Source: Pseudomonas sp. HAR-UPW-AIA-41
Lineage (GTDB): Bacteria; Pseudomonadota; Gammaproteobacteria; Pseudomonadales; Pseudomonadaceae
Length of the DNA stretch: 64,000 bases
NCBI RefSeq assembly: GCF_002304225.1
Contig: NZ_NSLB01000008.1
Location: forward strand, 1-64,000
Direction of reading: 5' to 3'
In this document: positions 1-9,006 of the stretch, in pieces
How the letters are laid out: every line of letters begins with the position of its first letter
Numbering within the stretch: position 1 is the stretch's first letter
Position numbers and translations under genes: made by a program
The notes under the pieces: generated by a model
Databases searched by the model: none
Told to the model about the DNA's origin: nothing
Seen by the model: the letters and a program-made list of their open reading frames with translations, nothing else

Positions 1-205
1 CGCCCACGGCGCTGCCGGCAGCGCCGCCGACGCCGGCGCCGATGGCAGCGCCCGTGCTGCCGCCGATCTGCTCACCAACCACGCTGCCGAGCACGCCACC
101 CAGGGCGCCACCGACGGCAGCTTCGGTATTGCTGCCGGCCAGCGCCAGACCGGGAGCCAGGACCAGGGACAGGGAGAGCGGCATAAGCAGTGCAGCGAGT
201 TTCAT
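1..205 (-). CDS. Glycine-zipper protein, 3' end cut off by window edge
   Basis: The first 68 codons are visible; the frame runs off the left edge. It starts at the ATG at 205-203 behind an AAGGTG ribosome site. An N-terminal signal peptide (MKLAALLMPL..., ending near ALA-GS) is followed by alternating Gly/Ala/Ser segments such as GGALGGVLGSVVG and GAAIGAGVGGAAG. That pattern is the glycine-zipper type seen in small envelope proteins of the OmpA-like/YMGG family. An exported, membrane-associated envelope protein is the best description; no specific function can be given. The mature C-terminus is not in the window, so the family cannot be confirmed. Confidence 0.75.
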   Translation of the reverse strand, partial: MKLAALLMPLSLSLVLAPGLALAGSNTEAAVGGALGGVLGSVVGEQIGGSTGAAIGAGVGGAAGSAVG

Positions 206-352
206 GGTTCACCTTGCGGGGGGATTAATGACGCGCATGCTGCAGAGTCAGTCGGGCTAGCTCAAGCGGTAATTGCCGGGTCTGCGAGGGGCTTCACGCC
301 CTCGATATCAGGCGCCGCCGACGCGGAACTCGCGGTGTGACGCGCAGTCGGT

Positions 353-1192
353 TCAGTGCCTGAGCCACGCCGGGCTGGTCGTTGCCGGCAAGCCGACAGC
401 GGAGGGGTAGTCGAGGTGGATCAGTTGCCGCCGCTGTAATCCGGCGCGTTCGGCGATGGTCCCGAAATGTCGCTGGAACAGCGCGGCAAAGCTGCCATCA
501 GCCTGAATCAGGCGCAGCCCTTCTTCGAAACGCTGCCTGAGGGCCTGATCCTGCCGGTTGAAGGTGAAGTACACGGGCATTGGGTAAGTCAGCGCCAGGC
601 GCGGTTCAACCATCAGGTTCGGGTACTCGGGGTGGTGTTCCAGATCACCCCAGGCCTCGTGCAGGCCGCGGTGGTAATAGTCGAAACGGCCCTGACTGAG
701 CATGGCCAGCAGGTTGTTCGGGTTGGCCATACCGACCACCGGCAGGCCATTGGCGGCAAACACGCTGAAGTCGCTCCACTGGCTGCCGAAGCCGCCGCGC
801 AGCTGGCGCAGATCCTCCAACGTTTTTACCCGGGCGAAGCGCTCGGCCTGGTCGCGGCGGATCAGCAACAGGCGATAGCCGAGCATGCCCTGGTGCAGGT
901 CCACGGGAATCACGGCAAAGTCGCGCAGTCGTTCAGCGGTCGGCGGGACGAAGGCGACATCCACCTGCTGACTCTGCAGCAGATGCAGGCAGCGCTCCTG
1001 CGGTGGGTCGGCCTGCTCGGGGCGGGCAATCTGACGGGCGCCGAAGGTGGCGGCGGTGCGCGCCAGAATCAGTTCGGTCAGCTCCAGACGGTAAGCGTAC
1101 TTTTCCGGCGCATGCTGGCACAGACGCAGGTCGGCGGCCTGGCTGAGGCAGGAGCAGAGCAACAGCAGCGTTAGCCAGCAGGACTTGAACAT
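353..1192 (-). CDS. Periplasmic solute-binding protein, family 3 type
   Basis: The 279-residue protein has a signal peptide of about 19 residues (ending LSQA-AD) and the layout of bacterial type 3 extracellular solute-binding proteins. It carries the stretch VDVAFVPPTAERL near residue 80, matching the position where this family describes the substrate pocket, and a C-terminal end of the form GSFAALFQRHFG. No permease or ATPase genes adjoin it, so it may be an orphan binding protein or a periplasmic sensor accessory. The substrate is unknown. It ends a short leftward pair with yrfG, with 8 bases between the two genes, so co-transcription is likely. Confidence 0.8.
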   Translation of the reverse strand: MFKSCWLTLLLLCSCLSQAADLRLCQHAPEKYAYRLELTELILARTAATFGARQIARPEQADPPQERCLHLLQSQQVDVAFVPPTAERLRDFAVIPVDLHQGMLGYRLLLIRRDQAERFARVKTLEDLRQLRGGFGSQWSDFSVFAANGLPVVGMANPNNLLAMLSQGRFDYYHRGLHEAWGDLEHHPEYPNLMVEPRLALTYPMPVYFTFNRQDQALRQRFEEGLRLIQADGSFAALFQRHFGTIAERAGLQRRQLIHLDYPSAVGLPATTSPAWLRH

Positions 1193-1200
1193 GGCGGGTT

Positions 1201-1875
1201 TCAGCAGGAGCTGCGCAGTTGGCTGACCAGTTCAAGATAGTCCACCACCGCAGCAAACTCCTCGGTTTCCTTGGCCGGTTTGCGGCTGTCCGGCTGCTCG
1301 ACCGCCAGCAGGTGGGCGACGCCGAACTGCCGGGCGCTGCGCAGAATCGGCAGGCTGTCGTCGATGAACAGCGTGCGTGCCGGGTCGAAGGGAAACTCCT
1401 GCTGCAGGGCGAACCAGAACTGTTGGTCTTCCTTGGGGAAGCCATAGTCATGGGAGCTGATCAGGCGGTCGAACCAGGGCGCCAGCTCGACCTTCTCCAG
1501 CTTCAGCGAGAGCGAGCCGCGGTGGGCGTTGGTGATCAGAGCCACGCGCTTGCCGGCGCTGCGCAGGGCGGCGAGGAAGGTGTCGGCGTGCGGGCGCAGT
1601 TGAATCAGGTGGTCCACTTCGCGCTTGAGCCGGGCGACATCCAGGCCCAGCTCGGCACTCCAGAAGTCCAGGCAGTACCACGTCAACTGCCCGGCGTGTT
1701 CGTGGAACAGCGGCAGCAGCTCGGCCTCGGCCTGTGCACGGTTGATGCCGTGGTGCGCGGCGTAGCGCTCGGGCAGGTGTTCGAGCCAGAAGTGGTTGTC
1801 GAAGTGCAGGTCGAGCAGGGTGCCGTCCATGTCGAGCAGGACGGTGTCGATGGCGGACCAGGGTAGCGTCGGCAT
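1201..1875 (-). CDS. yrfG: GMP/IMP nucleotidase YrfG (HAD superfamily)
   Basis: The 224-residue protein has all HAD motifs in order: DMDGTLLD (motif I, nucleophile Asp and acid/base Asp, near residue 15), LITNAH (motif II), the lysine of FPKEDQQFW (motif III) and LFIDDSLP (motif IV). Length and the LPERYAAHHG / LTWYCLDFW segments fit the YrfG subgroup, which dephosphorylates GMP and IMP in the cytoplasm. It is divergent from nudE with 63 bases between the starts. In PAO1, as remembered, the same nudE-cysQ neighbourhood is found next to this gene, which supports the assignment. Confidence 0.88.
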   Translation of the reverse strand: MPTLPWSAIDTVLLDMDGTLLDLHFDNHFWLEHLPERYAAHHGINRAQAEAELLPLFHEHAGQLTWYCLDFWSAELGLDVARLKREVDHLIQLRPHADTFLAALRSAGKRVALITNAHRGSLSLKLEKVELAPWFDRLISSHDYGFPKEDQQFWFALQQEFPFDPARTLFIDDSLPILRSARQFGVAHLLAVEQPDSRKPAKETEEFAAVVDYLELVSQLRSSC

Positions 1876-1938
1876 GTGCGCAGTTCTTTGGCGGGCAGTC
1901 AGGCGCGCTATGATAGCGCGTCATTCAGGGAGAGCCCC

Positions 1939-2505
1939 ATGCGCCAGAAGCCAACCGTGCTGGCCAGCGAAATCGTTGCCAGCAGCCGCCTGTTCCGCGT
2001 CGAGCAATTGCAATTGCGTTTCTCCAACGGCGTGGAGCGCACCTACGAGCGCCTGGCCAGCCGTGGTCACGGCCATGGCGCGGTGATGGTGGTGGCCATG
2101 GCCGACGCCGAGCATGCCGTGCTGGTGGAGGAATACTGCGCCGGCACCGACGACTACCAGCTGTCGCTGCCCAAGGGCCTGGTCGAGCCGGGTGAGGACG
2201 TGCTGCTGGCGGCCGATCGTGAGCTGAAGGAAGAAGCCGGTTTCGGCGCCCGCCAGCTGGAGCTGATCACCGAGCTGAGTCTGTCGCCCGGCTACATGAG
2301 CCAGAAGATTCAGGTGGTGCTGGCCCGCGACCTCTACGAGGAGCGCCTGCCCGGCGATGAACCGGAGCCGATGCGCGTCGACCGGGTCAGCCTGCGCGAG
2401 CTCTCCAGCCTGATCCAGCACCCGCAGTTTTCCGAGGGTCGCGCCCTCGCCGCGCTCTATCTGGTGCGCGACCTGCTGATGCAACGAGGAGAATTTCCGG
2501 CATGA
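1939..2505 (+). CDS. nudE: ADP compounds hydrolase NudE
   Basis: This 188-residue Nudix hydrolase cleaves ADP-ribose, NADH, Ap3A and similar ADP-linked compounds to AMP plus a phosphate partner. The Nudix box runs from GLVEPGEDV to RELKEEAGF and has the expected G, RE, EE and G residues. The ATG at 1939 is chosen over an in-frame upstream codon because a CAGGGAGAG ribosome site lies just before it and the conserved protein begins MRQKPTVLAS. It heads a rightward operon: its stop overlaps the cysQ start by four bases (ATGA), so the two are translationally coupled. Confidence 0.92.
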   Translation: MRQKPTVLASEIVASSRLFRVEQLQLRFSNGVERTYERLASRGHGHGAVMVVAMADAEHAVLVEEYCAGTDDYQLSLPKGLVEPGEDVLLAADRELKEEAGFGARQLELITELSLSPGYMSQKIQVVLARDLYEERLPGDEPEPMRVDRVSLRELSSLIQHPQFSEGRALAALYLVRDLLMQRGEFPA

Positions 2506-3323
2506 GCCAGCAACTGTTTCCCGCCCTGATCGATCTGGTGCGCCGCGCCGGTGAGGCCACCCTGCCGTTCTGGCGCAACGACGTGGCGGTGACCGAAAAG
2601 TCCGATGCATCGCCGGTGACGGCCGCCGACCTGGCCGCCCATACCATTCTCGATGCCGGGCTGCGTGCCCTGGCGCCCGAGCTGCCGGTGCTTTCCGAAG
2701 AGGCCGCCGACATTGCCCTGAGCGAGCGGGCGGCATGGACCCACTGGTGGCTGGTCGATCCGCTGGACGGCACCAAGGAGTTCATCGCCGGCAGCGAAGA
2801 GTTCACCGTCAATGTCGCTCTGGTCGAGCAGGGCCGGGTGCTGCTCGGCGTGGTCGGCATTCCGGCCAGTGGCCGCGTCTACTACGGTGGCGCCGGTCTG
2901 GGCGCCTGGCGGGTTGATCCGGGGCAGGAGGCCGAGCGTCTCACGGTGCGTCTGAGCCCGGCCGAGGCCTTCACCGTGGTCGCCAGCCGGCGTCATTCCA
3001 GCCCGGCGCAGGAGCGCCTGCTGGCCGGTCTCAGTGAGCAGTTCGGTGATCTCGATCTGGTCAGCGTCGGCAGCTCGCTGAAGTTCTGCCAGCTGGCCGA
3101 AGGCAGCGCCGACTGTTACCCGCGTCTGGCGCCGACCTCGCAGTGGGACACCGCTGCGGCTCAGGGTGTGCTGGAAGGGGCGGGTGGCGAAGTGCTTGAT
3201 CTCAAGGGCCAGGCCCTGACCTACGAGGCCCGCGAGAGTTTCCTCAACCCTTCGTTCCTCGCTTTGCCGCAGGCGGCTGCCTGGCGTGACGAGCTGATTC
3301 AGCTGGCGCGGGCGCTGGACTGA
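2502..3323 (+). CDS. cysQ: 3'(2'),5'-bisphosphate nucleotidase CysQ
   Basis: The 273-residue protein belongs to the inositol-monophosphatase-like superfamily and converts 3'-phosphoadenosine 5'-phosphate (PAP) to AMP, recycling a by-product of sulfate assimilation. Seen in the sequence: LSEEAAD (metal-binding Glu region), WLVDPLDGTKEF (the DPLDGTKEF signature) and QWDTAAAQGVLEGAGG (C-terminal metal-binding WD motif). The length is close to that of E. coli CysQ. It overlaps nudE by four bases upstream and the thioesterase gene by one base downstream (TGATG), so all three are one unit. It acts at the cytoplasmic face of the membrane. Confidence 0.93.
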   Translation: MSQQLFPALIDLVRRAGEATLPFWRNDVAVTEKSDASPVTAADLAAHTILDAGLRALAPELPVLSEEAADIALSERAAWTHWWLVDPLDGTKEFIAGSEEFTVNVALVEQGRVLLGVVGIPASGRVYYGGAGLGAWRVDPGQEAERLTVRLSPAEAFTVVASRRHSSPAQERLLAGLSEQFGDLDLVSVGSSLKFCQLAEGSADCYPRLAPTSQWDTAAAQGVLEGAGGEVLDLKGQALTYEARESFLNPSFLALPQAAAWRDELIQLARALD

Positions 3324-3772
3324 TGAGCACGCCCGCCGAGTCTTTGCAGGCCCTGCTGTACGAGGAGATTCCCCTGTGCCGCGCGATGCAGGTTCGGGTT
3401 GAGCGCTGGCAGGACCATCAGCTGTGCCTGGGCCTGCCACTGGCAGCCAATGGCAACCCGCACGGTACCCAGTTTGGCGGCAGTCTCTATTGCGCCGCCC
3501 TGCTGGCCGGCTGGGGCTGGCTGCACCTGCGGCTGGCGGATAGCGGTCTGGCTGGCGCGGTGGTCATTCGCAACGCGCAGATCAGCTATCTGCTGCCACT
3601 GGAGGGGGATGCGCTGTCGCGTTGCAGTGCTCCCGCTGCCGAAGAGTGGCAGCGCTTTGTCGCGCTGTTTCAGCGTCGCGGCGTGGCCCGGCTGACCCTC
3701 AACAGCGAGGTGCTGGATGCTCAGGGGCGGGTGGCCGTGCAGTTCAGCGGGGAATACGTGCTGCAGCGCTGA
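3323..3772 (+). CDS. Thioesterase domain protein (YiiD C-terminal type)
   Basis: A 149-residue hotdog-fold protein resembling the thioesterase domain found at the C-terminus of E. coli YiiD. The section NPHGTQFGGSLYCAALLAGWGW matches the helix and active-site region of that family, and VVIRNAQISYLLP fits the following strand. The substrate is unknown, probably an acyl thioester. The start overlaps the cysQ stop by one base, so it is translated from the same message. It converges on the TauE/SafE gene with only four bases between stops and no clear terminator. Confidence 0.8.
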   Translation: MSTPAESLQALLYEEIPLCRAMQVRVERWQDHQLCLGLPLAANGNPHGTQFGGSLYCAALLAGWGWLHLRLADSGLAGAVVIRNAQISYLLPLEGDALSRCSAPAAEEWQRFVALFQRRGVARLTLNSEVLDAQGRVAVQFSGEYVLQR

Positions 3773-3776
3773 GTGG

Positions 3777-4562
3777 TCAGAGGACCAGCTTGTAACCGAT
3801 GAAGCCTAGCATGGTGGCCAGGCAGGGGCGCAGTACCAGATCAGGAATGCGTCCCGACAGGTGGCTGCCCAGGTAGATGCCGGGCAGCGAGCCCATCAGC
3901 AGGTAGCCCAGCAGTTGCCAGTCCATGTTGCCCATGCTGGCGTGGCCGAGGCCGGCAATCAGGGTCAGCGGCACGGCGTGGGCGATTTCGGTGCCGACCA
4001 GACGCTTGGTCACCAGGTACGGGTAGAGCAGAAAGAGTGCCACCGTGCCCAGCGCGCCGGCGCCAATCGAGGTGAGGGTAACCATAACGCCGAGCAGAAT
4101 GCCGGTGCCCACGGTCAGGGCATTGAGGGTGCGGTCGCTGAGGTGGTAGTGATCGCCGGCATGGCGTTTGGCAAAGTCCAGCAGGCGTTGCTTGAACAGG
4201 ATGGCCAGCGCGGTCAGCAGCAGCACATAGCCCAGGGCATGCTTGATCACCGCGTTCAGCGCTTCGGTATCGCTGTGCAGCGTGCTCAGCAGCCACAGGG
4301 TCAGTGCGGCTGCCGGCACGCTGCCCAGGGTCAGCCAACCGGTGATGCTCCAGTCGATGTTGCGGTTGCGATGATGGACAACAATGCCGCCGGACTTGGT
4401 GATGGCGGCATACAGCAGGTCGGTACCCACGGCCGTGGCCGGGTTGATGCCGAACCAGAGCAGGATCGGAGTCATCAGCGAGCCACCGCCCACGCCGGTC
4501 ATGCCGACGATAAAGCCCACCACCAGGCCGGCGACGACGAAGCCGAGAAATCCGAAGTCCAT
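3777..4562 (-). CDS. TauE/SafE family sulfite/anion permease
   Basis: The 261-residue inner-membrane protein has about eight hydrophobic segments. The N-terminal block VVGFIVGMTGVGGGSLMTP and the later LTSIGAGALG block are the two internally repeated TauE/SafE signatures. The family exports sulfite, sulfoacetate or related organic anions; the substrate here is not determined. Its position beside cysQ, which serves sulfur assimilation, is suggestive but it is on the opposite strand, so a link is only an inference. The ATG at 4562 begins the conserved MDFGFLGFVVAGLVVG stretch. Confidence 0.85.
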   Translation of the reverse strand: MDFGFLGFVVAGLVVGFIVGMTGVGGGSLMTPILLWFGINPATAVGTDLLYAAITKSGGIVVHHRNRNIDWSITGWLTLGSVPAAALTLWLLSTLHSDTEALNAVIKHALGYVLLLTALAILFKQRLLDFAKRHAGDHYHLSDRTLNALTVGTGILLGVMVTLTSIGAGALGTVALFLLYPYLVTKRLVGTEIAHAVPLTLIAGLGHASMGNMDWQLLGYLLMGSLPGIYLGSHLSGRIPDLVLRPCLATMLGFIGYKLVL

Positions 4563-4715
4563 GCTGCTCTACCTGCCGTTGCGGGGCTCGATGAGAAAGG
4601 CCGGCATCTTAGCAACGCTTGTTATGCGTTTTTAGACTGATTTGTTTTGTAACTATTCCTTAATCGTCTTTGCTGGTGTTCTGTGCCGGGCTGCCCGCTC
4701 CATCCCGGCGATCGT

Positions 4716-6632
4716 TCAGCTCTGGCTCAGGTCCGCATAGCCCGGGTTGGCGCTGAACTGAATCGGCTGGGCAAAGCCCGGTACACGGATCTGCTGCTGA
4801 TCGATGGCCAGTTCGTGTTCGTCGATCAGTGCTTCGCCGAAGCGGTAGAGAATGCCCAAATCCCCTTGCAGGGCGCGCTGGTCATAGGCAGCGGCCTCGG
4901 CGCGGGTCTGCTCGCGGCGCTGGCGCCAGGCGGCCAGCGTGTCTTCGCCGTGACGGCGTTGCAGCAACTGCTCGACCAGGCACGGCGCCAGCACGGCGGC
5001 GCTGGCGTTGTTGCCGCCAAAGCCCTTGGAGTTGAGGAAGGCCACCTGCAGCGGCTGCTGGCGGTCGGCGGTGACGATCTCCAGGTGCTGGCGGTGCACA
5101 TCGTCGGCTACCCGGTCGATGGTCTTGATCCCCGGCAGAATGCCGCTGGCGAAGGTTCCCAGCGCCGCGATCAGCTGGTCGGCACTGGCGGCGGCCAGGC
5201 TGTGGCCGACGTAGGCCTTGACCGCGGTGACCGGCCAGGACTCGATGGCGAACGCGCCGGCAATGCGGTCGAGCAGCTCGGACTCGGTCACGCGGTTGGC
5301 CGGGGTGCTGGAGCCGTGGGCATGCACGAAGCTGTGCTGGCGCACGGTTTCCGTGCCGACCAGCGCCATGGTGCTGGCCACGGCCTTGGCCAGGGTCAGG
5401 TAGTTGCCCGGGCCGGGGGCGGAAATCGACTTCTTGAAGCCGTCGGCATTGATGAACACATCCGGCACCGCACCGTGGATGTCGGCGCCCAGCTGCAGGG
5501 CCAGCTCGTCGTCCATCAGCACCACGTACTGGGTCGACTCGGCCAGGGTGAAGCCGCAGTTGTCGCCGAACGGGCGGCTGGCGCGGCGCAGGTCGACGGT
5601 CTCGCTGTCATCGCCGCTGCGCTGCTGGATCTGGCGCAGGGCATCTTCGGTGGCCAGCGCGCCCATGGCGCCGTAGCCGTCGATACACTCGGTGGTGATC
5701 GGCGCCTCACTGTTGCCGACGATGGCCACGCGGGTGCGTCCGCTCTGGATGCTCTCCACGGCTTTCTGCAGGTTGTAGAGGAAGGTGGCGCAGGCGCCGG
5801 TGACGCTGCCGGTGCTGCCGACGCTGCCCAGCACGTAGGCGTTGATGAAGTCCGCCGGCATGGTGTTGAGCCCCAGCGGCAGCTGCTTGGCGGTCACCCG
5901 GCCGCCCTTGAGACGCGACTGCAGCAGGCCGCCGTAGCCGTTCTCGTCGAGCTGGCTCATCACGCTGCCGGAGTATACGGCGATCTCGTCCGGGGCCACG
6001 GCGGCGCTGATGGTCGCCCACGGCAGGCCGATGGAGTGCAGGGCGTCGCTGGCGCCGACGATCGCCAGTTGCAGGCCACGCGGGTGGAAGCGCGAGGGGT
6101 AGAGCGCGGCGGGGTCGAAGCCGCTGGGCAACTGGCCGGCGGATTTCACCGGCAGGGCACGGAAGCTGTCGACCTTGATGTCGCAGCCGTCGTACAGGGT
6201 GACCTGCACCTCGGTGTCGTTGAGCGGCTCGACTATCCAGTCGCTGGGCAGCGGCTCGGGTAACTGCTTGCGCAGGGTGATGAAGACCAGCGGTTTGCCG
6301 GCGGTGCCGGTGACGGTGAGGTTCTTCTGCCAGTGCACCGCGTCGACATCCAGGTACTGCCTGTCGATGCGGCGGATCAGGGTGCCGGCGCGGATCTGCT
6401 CGCCGAAGCGGCTCTCCAGGGTGGCCAGGTCCAGTGGCTGGCCTTCGCCGTCGTGGTACTGACCGTCACGGTACACCACCAGACCCATCAGCACCGCCAG
6501 ACCTGCCAGGGTCTGCTGACGCTGGTCGGCAGCGAGGCTGTCCAGAACGTAACGGCGGAAGCCGTGATGGAAGGAACTGCGACCGGCGGCGTTATAGCCC
6601 CCAAAGCCGACGATCACCGGTAGACGCGACAT
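4716..6632 (-). CDS. fabY: Beta-ketoacyl-ACP synthase FabY
   Basis: A 638-residue condensing enzyme. Within the thiolase fold I count the nucleophile Cys281 in SVTGACATFLYN, His439 in FVHAHGSSTP and His477 in VKAYVGHSLAAAS, giving the Cys-His-His triad of elongation-type ketosynthases. Length and sequence fit FabY (PA5174), which in P. aeruginosa starts fatty acid synthesis by condensing acetyl-CoA with malonyl-ACP in place of FabH. The start at 6632 (MSRLPVIVGFGGYNA) is preferred over an upstream in-frame Met seven codons earlier because it begins the conserved domain. In PAO1, as remembered, fabY lies directly between arcC and cysQ; here arcC is 13 kb away. Confidence 0.9.
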   Translation of the reverse strand: MSRLPVIVGFGGYNAAGRSSFHHGFRRYVLDSLAADQRQQTLAGLAVLMGLVVYRDGQYHDGEGQPLDLATLESRFGEQIRAGTLIRRIDRQYLDVDAVHWQKNLTVTGTAGKPLVFITLRKQLPEPLPSDWIVEPLNDTEVQVTLYDGCDIKVDSFRALPVKSAGQLPSGFDPAALYPSRFHPRGLQLAIVGASDALHSIGLPWATISAAVAPDEIAVYSGSVMSQLDENGYGGLLQSRLKGGRVTAKQLPLGLNTMPADFINAYVLGSVGSTGSVTGACATFLYNLQKAVESIQSGRTRVAIVGNSEAPITTECIDGYGAMGALATEDALRQIQQRSGDDSETVDLRRASRPFGDNCGFTLAESTQYVVLMDDELALQLGADIHGAVPDVFINADGFKKSISAPGPGNYLTLAKAVASTMALVGTETVRQHSFVHAHGSSTPANRVTESELLDRIAGAFAIESWPVTAVKAYVGHSLAAASADQLIAALGTFASGILPGIKTIDRVADDVHRQHLEIVTADRQQPLQVAFLNSKGFGGNNASAAVLAPCLVEQLLQRRHGEDTLAAWRQRREQTRAEAAAYDQRALQGDLGILYRFGEALIDEHELAIDQQQIRVPGFAQPIQFSANPGYADLSQS

Positions 6633-6807
6633 CAGACAACCACTCCCAGGCAAAACGGGCAGACGGCCGCGCGGGCGGCCGGTTAAGTGCCTAACCTGAC
6701 GCAGGCCGTGACTGCAGAGTCACGCCCGCGACCAAGGTCGTACAGCCGCTGCGGCAGGCTTTTGCTAGGGTCGCACGCTGCGCAGATACCGCATCGGAGA
6801 GCCCGTG
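6633..6807. other. Divergent promoter region, fabY / acyl-CoA ligase
   Basis: This 175-base gap separates the divergent starts of fabY and the acyl-CoA ligase. It holds two short inverted repeats: GGCCGC-N4-GCGGCC at 6665-6680, which would lie in the fabY leader, and GTGACT-GCAG-AGTCAC at 6708-6723. Either could be a regulator site. No recognised fatty-acid regulator box (for example a PsrA-type site) was seen. Confidence 0.4.
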
Positions 6808-8457
6808 ATGACCCCCTACAACCCCTATGAACTCGGCATGCCGCCGGTGGCCGCGAACTTTCAGGCGCTCAGCCCGCTGACCTTTCTCGAGCGCGCCGGC
6901 ACCGTCTATCCGGAACGTCTGGCTCTGATCAACGGGCCGCTGCGACAGACCTGGGGGGAGACCTATGCGCGCTGTCGCCGGCTGGGTTCGGCGCTGGCGG
7001 CGCGGGGCATCGGGCTCGGTGATACCGTGGCGGTTCTGGCGCCCAACGGCCCGGCGATGTTCGAGGCGCACTTTGGCGTGCCCATGTGCGGCGCGGTGCT
7101 CAATGCCATCAACACCCGTCTGGATGCCGAAGCCATCGGTTTCATCCTGCAGCACGGCGAGGCCCGCGTGCTGCTGGTGGACAAGGAGTTCGGCGAGCTG
7201 GCGCTGCGCGCCGCCAGCCATATGGCTAAGCCGCCGCTGCTGATCGGCATCGACGATCCGACCTATGCCGAGGGCAAGCTGATCGGTCAGCTGGAATACG
7301 AGCAACTGCTCGCCGAAGGCGATCCCGAGGCGCCCTGGAGCCTGCCGGAGGACGAGTGGCAGGCCATCGCCCTGAACTACACCTCCGGCACCACCGGCAA
7401 TCCCAAGGGCGTGGTCTACCACCACCGTGGCGCGCACCTGAACGCGCTGTCCAACATGATCAGCTGGGAGATGGGCCGTTTCCCTGTGTACCTGTGGACC
7501 CTGCCGATGTTCCACTGCAACGGCTGGTGTTTCCCCTGGGCCCTGGCCGCTGCGGTCGGCACCAGTGTGGCGTTGCGTCACGTGCGCGCCGAGGCCATCT
7601 ACCCGGCGCTGGCCGAGCATGGCGTCGATCATTTCTGCGGCGCGCCCATCGTGCTGAACATGCTGGCCAATGCCAGTGACGAGCTGAAGGCGCTGAAGAC
7701 CCGCCCGGTCAAGGCGATGACCGCCGGCGCGGCGCCGCCCGCGGCGGTGATCGAGGCCATGGAGGCGCTGGATTTCCGCGTCACCCACGTCTACGGCCTG
7801 ACCGAAACCTATGGCCCCAGCGTGGTCTGTGCCTGGCAGGACGAGTGGGATGCGGCGCCGGCCGAGCAGCGTGCCCGGCTGAAGGCCCGTCAGGGTGTGC
7901 GCCAGTTGCTGCTCGACGGCCTGATGGTGGCCGACCCGGATACCCTGCAGCCGGTGCCCAAGGATGGTCAGACCCTCGGCGAGATCATGATGCGCGGCAA
8001 TCTGGTGATGAAGGGCTACCTGAAGAACCCCAGCGCCACGGCCGAGGCTTTCGACGGCGGCTGGTTCCATTCCGGCGATCTGGCCGTGTGGCACCCCGAT
8101 GGCTACGTGGAAATCCGCGACCGCAGCAAGGACATCATCATCTCCGGTGGCGAGAACATCTCCTCCATCGAGGTGGAGGATGCCCTCTACCGCCATCCGC
8201 TGATCCTCGAAGCTGCCGTGGTGGCCATGCCGCATGCCAAGTGGGGCGAGACCCCCTGTGCCTTCGTCACCCTGCGTGATGGTGCCAGCCTCTCGGCCGA
8301 GGAAGTGATCACCTGGTGCCAGCAGCACCTGGCGCGCTTCAAGGTGCCGGGGCAGGTGGTGTTCGCCAGCCTGCCCAAGACTTCCACCGGCAAGGTGCAG
8401 AAGTTCCTCCTGCGAGAACAGGCCAGGGCCATGGCTGCGGAGTTGGCGGTGGCCTGA
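6808..8457 (+). CDS. Acyl-CoA synthetase, AlkK/DmdB-like
   Basis: A 549-residue AMP-forming ligase that activates a fatty or related acid to its CoA thioester. Visible adenylation signatures: the P-loop YTSGTTGNPKGVVYHH, YGLTETYG, GDLAVWHPDGYVEIRDR, and the late lysine in KTSTGKVQKF. The overall form (VYLWTLPMFHCNGWCFPW) is typical of medium-chain ligases such as AlkK and of methylmercaptopropionate-CoA ligases. Chain-length specificity cannot be read from sequence. The ATG at 6808 is preferred over the GTG one codon earlier, given the GGAGAG site upstream. It diverges from fabY, and both concern acyl chains. Confidence 0.88.
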   Translation: MTPYNPYELGMPPVAANFQALSPLTFLERAGTVYPERLALINGPLRQTWGETYARCRRLGSALAARGIGLGDTVAVLAPNGPAMFEAHFGVPMCGAVLNAINTRLDAEAIGFILQHGEARVLLVDKEFGELALRAASHMAKPPLLIGIDDPTYAEGKLIGQLEYEQLLAEGDPEAPWSLPEDEWQAIALNYTSGTTGNPKGVVYHHRGAHLNALSNMISWEMGRFPVYLWTLPMFHCNGWCFPWALAAAVGTSVALRHVRAEAIYPALAEHGVDHFCGAPIVLNMLANASDELKALKTRPVKAMTAGAAPPAAVIEAMEALDFRVTHVYGLTETYGPSVVCAWQDEWDAAPAEQRARLKARQGVRQLLLDGLMVADPDTLQPVPKDGQTLGEIMMRGNLVMKGYLKNPSATAEAFDGGWFHSGDLAVWHPDGYVEIRDRSKDIIISGGENISSIEVEDALYRHPLILEAAVVAMPHAKWGETPCAFVTLRDGASLSAEEVITWCQQHLARFKVPGQVVFASLPKTSTGKVQKFLLREQARAMAAELAVA

Positions 8458-8466
8458 GTCGTTGCT

Positions 8467-8919
8467 TTACCGGCGGGCGCTGGTGCAGTTGATCAGCGCC
8501 TGCTGGGCAAACTCGACGAACGCTGCCTCGTGCTGGCTCCAGTGCCAGTTGTCCAGACGCGGGCCCAGCAGTTGGCGGAAACCGCACAGGTCACTCTGCA
8601 GGCTCTGGTGCCAGCCGGGGTCATCGGGGAAGGCATCGAAGATCTGTTCGGCACTGAACAGGTAGAAGCTGAACAGGTTGTCCTGGCCAGCCTCGCGTGC
8701 CGGGCCTGAGGTCGAGCCGGGGAGGTCGGGTTCGGCCAGCTCGGGCTTCTCGATCACCAGCTTGAGGTATTCCTTGTAGGCGTCGCGGGCCGAGGCTTCG
8801 CGCTGGCTGGCCTCGCTGGCTCGTATCTGCCAGACCGCCACCAGCAAGCCGCCAATGGCCAGCAGCGCAGTGGCGATGGTGCTCAGGTGGGCGAGATGGC
8901 GCAGCAGTGCTCGGTCCAT
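8467..8919 (-). CDS. Hypothetical protein with one N-terminal membrane segment
   Basis: A 150-residue protein of unknown function. A hydrophobic helix at about residues 12-32 (STIATALLAIGGLLVAVWQI) is followed by a charged, probably alpha-helical region and a C-terminal domain rich in Trp and Phe. It looks anchored in the inner membrane with the bulk on one side. It converges on the acyl-CoA ligase gene with nine bases between stops and follows the amine oxidase operon on the same strand after a strong hairpin, so it probably has its own promoter. No family is recognised. Confidence 0.65.
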   Translation of the reverse strand: MDRALLRHLAHLSTIATALLAIGGLLVAVWQIRASEASQREASARDAYKEYLKLVIEKPELAEPDLPGSTSGPAREAGQDNLFSFYLFSAEQIFDAFPDDPGWHQSLQSDLCGFRQLLGPRLDNWHWSQHEAAFVEFAQQALINCTSARR

Positions 8920-8971
8920 AGGGAGGCCTCGGTGATCACGTATCCACTGAGCCTAGTCGAGCCTGCTGTGG

Positions 8972-9000
8972 GCGGCCGCCCGAGGGCATCGGGCGGCCGC
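8972..9000 (-). terminator. Strong GC hairpin ending the amine-oxidase operon
   Basis: A perfect 12-base inverted repeat (GCGGCCGCCCGA and its complement) with a five-base loop lies six bases after the stop of the flavin amine oxidase gene. There is no T-tract on either side, so it may work as a stabilising 3' hairpin rather than a classical intrinsic terminator. Confidence 0.6.
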
Positions 9001-9006
9001 AGGGGA

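Noticed and set aside
4683..6263. A 526-codon open frame on the plus strand opposite fabY
   Set aside because: fabY has the complete Cys-His-His triad and conserved neighbours; the opposite frame is repetitive Gly/Ala/His/Gln text with no recognisable domain.
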